This document shows positions 7,304 to 12,518 of a stretch of 12,518 nucleotides of DNA, piece by piece (position 1 is the first letter of the stretch; the number at the start of each line of letters is the position of its first letter). This DNA comes from an uncultured Collinsella sp. (lineage in GTDB: Bacteria > Actinomycetota > Coriobacteriia > Coriobacteriales > Coriobacteriaceae): contig CALBOJ010000052.1 of NCBI GenBank assembly GCA_937896835.1, positions 1 to 12,518 on the forward strand. Direction: 5' to 3'. The translations under genes and the position numbers were made by a program. Below the pieces are notes generated by a model. The model ran no database searches. It was not told where the DNA came from and worked only from the letters and a program-made list of their open reading frames with translations.

Positions 7304-7355
7304 GCACCCGGCACGGCGCCAATCAAGCGGTGAACGGCAGGGGCGTAACGGGTGC
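7304..7355 (-). terminator. Possible intrinsic terminator after recX
   Basis: GCACCCG (7355-7349), 4 nt after the recX stop, pairs perfectly with CGGGTGC (7310-7304), followed by GTTTATTT. The loop is long (38 nt) but contains CGCC and GGCG that can extend pairing inside. The T-run is interrupted, so termination may be partial and allow some read-through from recA-recX into rny. Confidence 0.45.
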
Positions 7356-7359
7356 ACGC

Positions 7360-8052
7360 TTACAAGGCGTACTCCTCGCTTGAGGCATCGAGGCGTGCTT
7401 TAACGGCATCGGCGGCGATGTGATACGAAAAGCCCTTGCCCATCAAGAATCTGACGAGCTTTTCGAATGCACGCGCCTCGGGAACGCGACGTTTAGCGAG
7501 CAAAGCCGATGCACGAGCCAAGTCGTCATCCACGGCAAAATACGCCTCGGGATACCCGGGGATATCGTCAAGCACGACATGACGACGCTTGAGCTCAACC
7601 TCGATCTTGCGCTGTCCCCAGCCGCGACGCTTACGCTCTTCGATAAAGTACGAGCAAAAGCGGTTCTCGTCCAAAAAACGATACTCGGTCGCTCGAGCAA
7701 CCGCAAAATCGATCGCAGGCTGTCGAAAGCCATAGCGCGCCAACTTAACGCGCACCTCGCCCGTGGCATGATCGCGGCGCGAAAGCATCTCGGTCACCAT
7801 GGTGAGCGCACATTTGCGCTCGATAAGTTGTACCGCCTCGCGAAAGTCATCCCAATCACAGGGAAGGTCGGGGCGGTTCTTAACGTACAGGCGCGCCACG
7901 CGCACGGGAATCCAAATGGACCGCTTAAAACCGCCCTCAAGCTCGCAATCGATATGTGCGCAAGGCTTTTTGGACGCATACCCGCTCGAGAACGAGGAGG
8001 CCGCCTTCTTATCGGGAAAGACGACCGTGGCCTCGGTCACCGTATACGACAT
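7360..8052 (-). CDS. recX: Regulatory protein RecX
   Basis: RecX binds RecA filaments and limits RecA recombinase and coprotease activity. The 230-residue protein carries the helical RecX repeats: CALTMVTEMLSRRDHATGEV with RVKLARYGF (about 81-109), then the most diagnostic block, YRFLDENRFCSYFIEERKRR followed by GWGQRKIEVELKRR (about 123-156), and a third repeat ending in FEKLVRFLMGKGFSYHIA (about 196-213). The first 75 or so residues are a poorly conserved N-terminal region found in longer RecX proteins. The ATG at 8052 is 11 nt past the recA stop with only a weak ribosome site, so coupling to recA is likely; a recA-recX pair under SOS control is the usual arrangement. A terminator-like hairpin follows the stop. 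Sequence conservation in this family is low, but position plus motifs make the call firm. Confidence 0.93.
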   Translation of the reverse strand: MSYTVTEATVVFPDKKAASSFSSGYASKKPCAHIDCELEGGFKRSIWIPVRVARLYVKNRPDLPCDWDDFREAVQLIERKCALTMVTEMLSRRDHATGEVRVKLARYGFRQPAIDFAVARATEYRFLDENRFCSYFIEERKRRGWGQRKIEVELKRRHVVLDDIPGYPEAYFAVDDDLARASALLAKRRVPEARAFEKLVRFLMGKGFSYHIAADAVKARLDASSEEYAL

Positions 8053-8063
8053 GAGCGTAACCG

Positions 8064-9212
8064 CTACTCGTCGTCATCATCGAGCATGGCGGATCCATCG
8101 ATGGCGTAAAGCTCGTCAAACTCCTCGGGCGCAGGCTGATCGGTCAGCTCGACTTCGGACGGAGCATCGTCATCAAACTCAAGCCCACAGGCAAGGCGGA
8201 CCTTATGCTCAATCTCGTCAGCGCAATCGGGGTGTTCGCGCAGGAACGCCTTGGCGGCCTCGCGACCGTTGCCGAGCTTGTCCTCGCCATAGGCAAACCA
8301 GGAGCCCATCTTCTTGCAGATGCCGCACTCGACAGCCATGTCCAAGATCGAGCCCTCCTTAGAGATGCCCGTACCGTACATGATGTCGAACTCAGCAGAA
8401 CGGAACGGAGCTGCCACCTTGTTCTTAACGACCTTGGCGCGCACGCGGTTACCGATAACCTCGTCCTTAAGCTTAATGCTGTCGATGCGGCGAATGTCGA
8501 TACGTACCGAAGAGAAGAACTTAAGGGCGCGGCCGCCCGTCGTGGTCTCGGGGTTGCCGAACATGACGCCGATCTTCTCACGCAGCTGGTTAATGAAGAT
8601 GCACGTCGTGTTGGACTTGGACAGCGAGCCGGCGAGCTTGCGGAGCGCCTGGCTCATCAGGCGAGCCTGAAGACCGACCGTAGTGTCGCCGATTTCTCCC
8701 TCGATCTCGGCACGCGGGGTCAGCGCGGCGACGGAGTCGACAACGATGGCATCGATGGCACCAGAACGCACAAGCATGTCAACGATTTCGAGCGCCTGCT
8801 CACCCGTATCGGGCTGGGAAATGAGCACCTCGTCGATATCCACGCCGATGCGCGCGGCATACGTGGGATCGAGCGCGTGCTCGGCATCGATAAATGCCAC
8901 AACGCCACCCATTGCCTGGGCCTCGGCCAAGATCTCGAGCGAAAGCGTCGTCTTACCGGAGGACTCGGGACCGTAGATCTCGACGATTCGGCCGCGCGGC
9001 ACACCGCCGATACCCAGAGCGGCATCGAGTGCCAGAGCGCCCGTAGGGATGGCCTCGACCTCGAGCTCGGGGCCACCGTCGCCGTACCTCATGATGGAAC
9101 CCTGGCCGAATTTCTTCTCTATCTCGGCCTTGGTGGTGGCGATCATCTCATCGCGCTCTTTACCCGTCGTGCGAGCATGAACGGTACGTACGGGACCTGA
9201 ATTCTTGGCCAT
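8064..9212 (-). CDS. recA: Recombinase RecA
   Basis: RecA forms ATP-dependent filaments on single-stranded DNA, performs strand exchange and triggers LexA self-cleavage. The 382-residue protein shows Walker A GPESSGKT (81-88), IDAEHALDP (108-116, catalytic Glu111), Walker B IVVDS (156-160), loop L1 EGEIGDTTVGLQARLMSQAL (171-190), INQLREKIGVMFGNPETTTG (207-226) leading into loop L2, and GGRALKFFSSVR. The N-terminus is about 15 residues longer than in E. coli RecA, and the C-terminus ends in an acidic tail (DDDDE) that in other RecA proteins restrains DNA binding. The ATG at 9212 has AAGAGGAGG with a 7-nt spacer; a TTG 7 codons upstream lies before that ribosome site and is rejected. It has its own SOS-box promoter and is followed by recX. 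Confidence 0.99.
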   Translation of the reverse strand: MAKNSGPVRTVHARTTGKERDEMIATTKAEIEKKFGQGSIMRYGDGGPELEVEAIPTGALALDAALGIGGVPRGRIVEIYGPESSGKTTLSLEILAEAQAMGGVVAFIDAEHALDPTYAARIGVDIDEVLISQPDTGEQALEIVDMLVRSGAIDAIVVDSVAALTPRAEIEGEIGDTTVGLQARLMSQALRKLAGSLSKSNTTCIFINQLREKIGVMFGNPETTTGGRALKFFSSVRIDIRRIDSIKLKDEVIGNRVRAKVVKNKVAAPFRSAEFDIMYGTGISKEGSILDMAVECGICKKMGSWFAYGEDKLGNGREAAKAFLREHPDCADEIEHKVRLACGLEFDDDAPSEVELTDQPAPEEFDELYAIDGSAMLDDDDE

Positions 9213-9242
9213 GAATAGCCCTCCTCTTAACAACCTGCATCG

Positions 9243-9271
9243 ATAATAAACGAACGGCTGTTCGTGGTCAA
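9243..9271 (-). promoter_or_regulatory. recA promoter
   Basis: The -35 TTGACC (9271-9266) and -10 TATTAT (9248-9243) are separated by exactly 17 bp. Each differs from the sigma-70 consensus by one base. Transcription should start near 9236, leaving a short leader that contains the strong recA ribosome site. The whole spacer is occupied by the LexA-type palindrome, so repressor binding would block RNA polymerase. Confidence 0.85.
9251..9264. promoter_or_regulatory. LexA/DinR (SOS, Cheo-type) box of recA
   Basis: CGAACGGCTGTTCG (plus strand) is a palindrome with arms CGAAC and GTTCG around 4 bases. It fits the Gram-positive LexA consensus CGAAC-N4-GTTCG/C. It lies between the -35 and -10 of the recA promoter, the expected place for LexA repression and DNA-damage induction of recA-recX. 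Confidence 0.9.
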
Positions 9272-9303
9272 CCGTTCAGATAAATCATATGCAGGCGGTC
9301 TTT

Positions 9304-9363
9304 CCAAAAACCAACCAAACGCCGACCAAACACTGACCAAATGCTTGACCACAAAGGACCAAA
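9304..9363. repeat. Helically phased CCAAA tracts upstream of recA promoter
   Basis: CCAAA-like tracts begin at 9304, 9315, 9326, 9337, 9349 (degenerate, CCAC) and 9359, so the spacings are 11, 11, 11, 12 and 10 bp. Three are extended to GACCAAA (from 9324, 9335 and 9357). On the recA coding strand they read TTTGG and begin 33 bp upstream of the -35. Regular helical spacing of A-tracts suggests intrinsic bending or an array of sites on one face of the helix; the factor involved is unknown. Confidence 0.6.
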
Positions 9364-9439
9364 TATGAACAAGGCAGGCAAAAATTACGTCTACAACCAG
9401 CACAAACGCCAAATGAGCCTAAGGTTCCTATCTCCACAA

Positions 9440-9463
9440 TTAAGGGGCCCTAAGGCCCCTTAA
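9440..9463 (-). terminator. Intrinsic terminator after pncC
   Basis: TTAAGGGGCC (9440-9449) and GGCCCCTTAA (9454-9463) form a perfect 10-bp GC-rich stem with a 4-nt loop, 7 nt past the pncC stop. The T-tract on the minus strand is short (TTAATT), but stem quality and position fit the end of the yajQ-rimO-pgsA-pncC transcript and separate it from the recA promoter. Confidence 0.75.
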
Positions 9464-9470
9464 AACACGC

Positions 9471-10001
9471 CTATTCCATAGAGTTGAGCACAAGGGCAAT
9501 GCGTCCCAATGCCTCCGTGACCGCATGGGCACGAACACACGAACGGTCGCCCTCATAGTGGCAACGCACAGAGTCCACGATCGGCACTTCCCCATCAGCC
9601 ACGCGATACGCCCAGCCAATATAGAACGTGCCGGCGGGGTCTTGCTCGGTGCCACCACCGGGCCCAGCGTAGCCCGTTGCGCTCACGGCCACATCGCTCT
9701 GATAGAGGTCCAGCGAGCCCGCGGCCATCTCGCGCGCCGTCTGGTGCGACACGGCGCTAAACCGATCGAGCGTCTCCTGCTCAACACCCAGAACACGATG
9801 CTTGATCTCATCGCAATAGGTCACCGCACCGCCGCGCAGCACCGCCGAGGCGCCCGGGATATCGGCAATCGTCGAGGCGATCATACCCGCCGTCAGCGAC
9901 TCAGCCGTAGAAACCGTCACGCCCCGAGCGCTCGCGCGCTCGACAATATCGCGCGCCAGCTCCTCGTTATGTGCGGAAATCTGCTCAAAAGAGTCCGCCA
10001 T
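9471..10001 (-). CDS. pncC: CinA C-terminal domain protein, probable nicotinamide-nucleotide amidohydrolase (PncC)
   Basis: PncC deamidates NMN to nicotinic acid mononucleotide and ammonia, returning NMN from DNA ligase and other reactions to NAD synthesis. The 176-residue product is only the CinA C-terminal domain: AESLTAGMIASTIADIPGAS (about 33-52), a GGAVTYCDEIKHRVLGV block (about 57-73), VSHQTAREMAAG, and SATGYAGPGGGTEQDPAGTF (about 107-126). The Ser of AES and the Tyr/Lys of YCDEIK are the conserved active-site region. The N-terminal molybdopterin-binding-like domain of full CinA is absent, so it resembles stand-alone E. coli PncC. The start is either the ATG at 10001 or the GTG at 10007; both lie within 12 nt of the pgsA stop, an AGG is better spaced for the GTG, and I chose ATG without strong support. 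The pgsA-cinA-recA order is common in Gram-positive bacteria. Confidence 0.9.
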   Translation of the reverse strand: MADSFEQISAHNEELARDIVERASARGVTVSTAESLTAGMIASTIADIPGASAVLRGGAVTYCDEIKHRVLGVEQETLDRFSAVSHQTAREMAAGSLDLYQSDVAVSATGYAGPGGGTEQDPAGTFYIGWAYRVADGEVPIVDSVRCHYEGDRSCVRAHAVTEALGRIALVLNSME

Positions 10002-10013
10002 ACCCACCAGGAC

Positions 10014-10652
10014 CTAGACCGAAAAGACGATCTTGCGGCAGTTCCAGAAGTACTGGGCGCCCGAGATAACGGTCAGGACAACGGCAACGGCGTACAGGAA
10101 ACGCGACACCGAGTAGATGCCGAGCGTCAGCGCCAGCGGGCCAAGGTGCAAGCCGGCCATCGCAAAGACGCACAGGTAACCGCAGATGGAGACCATCGTG
10201 GTCGCCGTCTTGTACTTGCCGAGCTTATCGGCCGCAACGACAACGCCGGCCGCACTCGCGACCATGCGAAGGGCGCTCACCAACAGCTCGCGGAACAAGA
10301 TAATGAACACGGACCACACGGTCACCGCGCCAAAATCGAGGAACAGCAGCAGGGCCGAGAACACGAGTAGCTTGTCGGCGATGGGGTCCAAGAACTTACC
10401 GAAGTCGGTGATCTCGTTGCGCGAGCGCGCCAGATAGCCGTCGACCTTATCGGTGCACGACAGGATAACGTACAGAATAAAGGCGGCGGCGGCGAGCGGG
10501 CCGTCGAAGGTGCTCCAGTCCGTACCGGCAACGCTCGTGTGAGACAGCGCCGACACGATCATGAACACCGGGATAAAGACGATGCGAACGCACGTCACGA
10601 TGTTGGCGGGCGTCCAAACACTCGTCAGTTCCTTATTGCTCTCGTTTGCCAC
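10014..10652 (-). CDS. pgsA: CDP-diacylglycerol--glycerol-3-phosphate 3-phosphatidyltransferase
   Basis: PgsA joins CDP-diacylglycerol and glycerol 3-phosphate to give phosphatidylglycerol phosphate, the committed step to phosphatidylglycerol and cardiolipin, in the cytoplasmic membrane. The CDP-alcohol phosphotransferase signature D-x2-DG-x2-AR-x8-G-x3-D-x3-D is complete: DKVDGYLARS (about 68-77), then G85, D89 and D93. The 212-residue protein has several hydrophobic helices (about 16-37, 54-66, 93-120, 125-142 and 150-200), as expected for this polytopic family. The N-terminal TPANIVTCVRI segment is also typical of PgsA. The GTG start at 10652 has AGGAG with a 6-nt spacer made partly from the rimO stop region, so it is well supported. 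It sits 9 nt after rimO and just before pncC. Another CDP-alcohol transferase cannot be excluded from sequence alone, but the rimO-pgsA-cinA-recA context favours PgsA. Confidence 0.95.
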   Translation of the reverse strand: MANESNKELTSVWTPANIVTCVRIVFIPVFMIVSALSHTSVAGTDWSTFDGPLAAAAFILYVILSCTDKVDGYLARSRNEITDFGKFLDPIADKLLVFSALLLFLDFGAVTVWSVFIILFRELLVSALRMVASAAGVVVAADKLGKYKTATTMVSICGYLCVFAMAGLHLGPLALTLGIYSVSRFLYAVAVVLTVISGAQYFWNCRKIVFSV

Positions 10653-10661
10653 GACGCTCTC

Positions 10662-12011
10662 CTACTCCACAACATGTCCGATAAGCTCATAGCAGAAGCT
10701 ATCGGTAAACTCGACGGTCAGAATATCGCCCACGGACGCCTCGCTGGCGTCCAGATGCACCGCGCCATCGGAATCGGGCGCCTGGAACCAGGCGTGACCG
10801 ATCAGCTCGGCGCCGTCCTCAGTCTCCTCGATGCCATCGACGATCACCTGGGCGCGCTCGCCCACATGGGCTGCCGTAGCGGCAAAACCGAGCGACTCGG
10901 CCAGATCCATGGCCTCCTGGGCGCGCTCGAGCTTAACCTCCTCATCGACCTGTCCGTCCATCTTGGCGGCCAGGCTGCCCTCCTCACGCGAGTAGGCAAA
11001 AACGCTCGTGTAGTCAAAGCCGACGGTGTCCATAAAGTCGATAAGATCGCGGAACTCGTCGTCGGTCTCGGTCGGGAAGCCAACCATGGCCGTAGAGCGA
11101 ATCACGATGCCGGGGATGCGCTCGCGAAGGTCGCGGAACAGATCCTCGAGCTCCTGACGCGAGCCGGAGCGGCGCATGGCCTTGAGGATGCGCGCGTCAC
11201 AGTGCTGCACGGGGATATCGATATAAGGCAGCACCTCAGGCGTATCGCGAATCGTCTCGATAAGCTCGTCGGTCATGCCCTCGGGCTGCAGATAGAGCAC
11301 GCGGACCCAGACGTTGTGCGGGCGCACAGCCTCGGCGACGGCACGCAGCAGCTGCGCCAGATTGCGCGGCGCGCCCTCGGCGACGTCCTCGTCGGCAAAG
11401 TCGGTGCCCCAAATGCCCGTGTCCTGGCCGATCAGCGCAATCTCGCGCACACCGCCGGCAACCAGGTCGCGCACCTCGGAGATAATGCTCTCGGCATTGC
11501 GCGAATGATAGCGACCGCGAATGTAGGGGATCATGCAGAAGCTGCAAAAACGATTGCAGCCATCGGAAATCTTGACGTAGGCAACGGCGCCCTCGACGGT
11601 ACGCTTGACCTGCGGGATATAGGCCGCAATCTCACGCTCCACGCCAAGAACGTCGTCGATGACAGAGACGATACCATCTTCCTCATCGGCCTTCACAAAG
11701 GCCGCGACCTCGGGAAGCTCGTCGGGCAGGTCGTTGCCGTAGCGAGACGGCACGCAACCGCACATGACGATGGGGCAGGCGCGAACGCCGTCCTGCACCT
11801 CGTTAGCGAGCTCGAGCGTGGTCTCGATGCTCTCGGACGTCGCCGAGGCAAGAAACGAGCACGTGTTGACGATAGCGATATCGGCATCCTGCGGATCGAA
11901 TGCTTCCTCGTAGCCCGCAGCGGTCAGCAGCGAACGCATGCGGTCGGTATCGACCTCGTTCTTGGCGCAGCCAAGCGTGATGTAGAGTACGGAACCCAAC
12001 GGAGTATCCAT
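10662..12011 (-). CDS. rimO: Ribosomal protein uS12 methylthiotransferase RimO
   Basis: RimO is a radical-SAM enzyme that adds a methylthio group to the beta carbon of a conserved Asp in ribosomal protein S12. The 449-residue protein opens with LGCAKNEVDTDRM (Cys15), NTCSF (Cys51) and MCGC (Cys86), which hold the auxiliary cluster. The radical-SAM motif SDGCNRFCSFC gives Cys152, 156 and 159, followed by MIPYIRGRYHSR. The RimO-typical blocks LIGQDTGIWG (193-202), YIDIPVQHCDARILKAMRR (263-281) and MVGFPTETDDEF (309-320) separate it from MiaB. A TRAM domain lies at about 383-449. The ATG at 12011 has AAAGGA with a rather long 12-nt spacer. It lies 26 nt after yajQ and 9 nt before pgsA. Confidence 0.97.
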   Translation of the reverse strand: MDTPLGSVLYITLGCAKNEVDTDRMRSLLTAAGYEEAFDPQDADIAIVNTCSFLASATSESIETTLELANEVQDGVRACPIVMCGCVPSRYGNDLPDELPEVAAFVKADEEDGIVSVIDDVLGVEREIAAYIPQVKRTVEGAVAYVKISDGCNRFCSFCMIPYIRGRYHSRNAESIISEVRDLVAGGVREIALIGQDTGIWGTDFADEDVAEGAPRNLAQLLRAVAEAVRPHNVWVRVLYLQPEGMTDELIETIRDTPEVLPYIDIPVQHCDARILKAMRRSGSRQELEDLFRDLRERIPGIVIRSTAMVGFPTETDDEFRDLIDFMDTVGFDYTSVFAYSREEGSLAAKMDGQVDEEVKLERAQEAMDLAESLGFAATAAHVGERAQVIVDGIEETEDGAELIGHAWFQAPDSDGAVHLDASEASVGDILTVEFTDSFCYELIGHVVE

Positions 12012-12037
12012 GTTGGAGAACGGTCCTTTCGAGTAAA

Positions 12038-12518
12038 TTAGCGGTAGTTGGTAAACTGCAGCGGCTGACCGTAGTCCTGGTCGCGCAGGAACTGGATCAC
12101 CGTCTGAAGCGCGTCCTTAGAGGCCGAGGTAACGCGCAGCTTATCGGCCTCGATGGTCACCTTGACCTTGAGCTTTTGATCCTTGATGTCCTTATTAATC
12201 TTCTTGGCGGTCGCCTGGTCGATGCCCTCGACGATATGGCCGAGCACGCGCACGGTACCGCCCGAAGCCGCCTGCGGCGCGTCCCAGGAGACAGCCTTGA
12301 GGTCGATGCCGCGCTTGATGAGCTTAGAGCTCAGCACGTCGATGATCTGTTTAGAGACGAAATCGGCCGGGGCATTGATTGTAAAGAGCTTGTCGCCCTT
12401 CGAAAGCTCGATGGTGGCGCCGGAGTCCTTGAGGTCATAGCGCTGAGAGATCTCGCGGGTGGTCTGCTGGAAGGCGTTGTCGACCTCTTGCATGTTGCCC
12501 TCGGACACGACGTCGAAG
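12038..12518 (-). CDS. yajQ: YajQ family cyclic-di-GMP-binding protein (5' end beyond window)
   Basis: The frame is open to the right edge and reads FDVVSEGNMQEVDNAFQQT, matching the YajQ N-terminus (usually a few residues, then FDxVSE), so probably fewer than about ten residues are missing. A GTG at 12508 lies inside this conserved start block and is not the true start. SQRYDLKDSGATIEL follows, and the second half has GGTVRVLGHIVEGIDQATAK, VTIEADKLRVTSASKDALQ and the characteristic end QPLQFTNYR. YajQ proteins are small two-domain nucleotide- and nucleic-acid-binding proteins; some proteobacterial members bind cyclic di-GMP and act with transcription factors, but a role in actinobacteria is not established. 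It stands first in the visible part of the yajQ-rimO-pgsA-pncC run. Confidence 0.95.
   Translation of the reverse strand, partial: FDVVSEGNMQEVDNAFQQTTREISQRYDLKDSGATIELSKGDKLFTINAPADFVSKQIIDVLSSKLIKRGIDLKAVSWDAPQAASGGTVRVLGHIVEGIDQATAKKINKDIKDQKLKVKVTIEADKLRVTSASKDALQTVIQFLRDQDYGQPLQFTNYR

Noticed and set aside
8205..9200. 331-codon plus-strand frame opposite recA
   Set aside because: recA on the minus strand is unambiguous, and this frame is antisense to it with no ribosome site or motif.
9213..9233. Upstream TTG start for recA
   Set aside because: The AAGAGGAGG ribosome site lies between it and the ATG at 9212, so the ATG is the true start.
9304..9363. CRISPR-like or tandem repeat array
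   Set aside because: The repeated unit is only 5-7 bases with about 11-bp period, far below CRISPR repeat and spacer lengths; it is better described as phased tracts.
10539..12041. 500-codon open frame on the plus strand opposite rimO
   Set aside because: It is the antisense shadow of rimO, whose motifs are complete; in high-G+C DNA such long opposite frames are common, and the translation shows no family features.

Overview
The window looks like core chromosome of a Gram-positive actinobacterium, most likely class Coriobacteriia (Collinsella-like). That placement is an inference from protein character, high G+C and gene order; no rRNA or other marker is present to fix it. Twelve genes lie on the minus strand and read right to left: yajQ (cut by the right edge), rimO, pgsA, pncC (stand-alone CinA C-terminal domain), recA, recX, rny (RNase Y), a GHKL-type ATPase gene, spoVS, miaB, miaA, hflX. 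One plus-strand gene at the left edge, the 3' part of a DUF1624/HGSNAT-like membrane acyltransferase, converges on hflX and overlaps its end by 16 bp.

Right block (about 9471-12518): yajQ, rimO, pgsA and pncC are tightly spaced and end at a strong hairpin (9440-9463) just after pncC. Middle block (7360-9212): recA and recX form an SOS unit. The recA promoter (TTGACC, 17 bp, TATTAT) carries a LexA/Cheo-type box, CGAACAGCCGTTCG, exactly inside its spacer, and six CCAAA-like tracts at about 11-bp spacing lie upstream. A long-loop hairpin follows recX. Left block (430-7102): a promoter with a perfect TTGACA, overlapping the end of the recX terminator, appears to drive rny through a structured leader of about 160 nt. 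rny, the ATPase gene, spoVS, miaB, miaA and hflX follow, with very tight junctions (TAACATG, TAATG, TAATG) that suggest translational coupling.

By theme, the cluster joins RNA decay (RNase Y), tRNA A37 modification (MiaA makes i6A, MiaB converts it to ms2i6A), ribosome rescue or biogenesis (HflX), ribosomal protein S12 modification (RimO), recombination and SOS (RecA/RecX), phosphatidylglycerol synthesis (PgsA) and NMN recycling (PncC). Much of the order (rimO-pgsA-cinA-recA-rny-spoVS-miaB-miaA) is the classical Gram-positive arrangement. The least explained element is the orphan GHKL ATPase between RNase Y and SpoVS, where Bacillus-type genomes carry ymdB. I see no tRNA, rRNA, CRISPR array, insertion sequence or phage gene, and no gene-free stretch reaches 300 bases.
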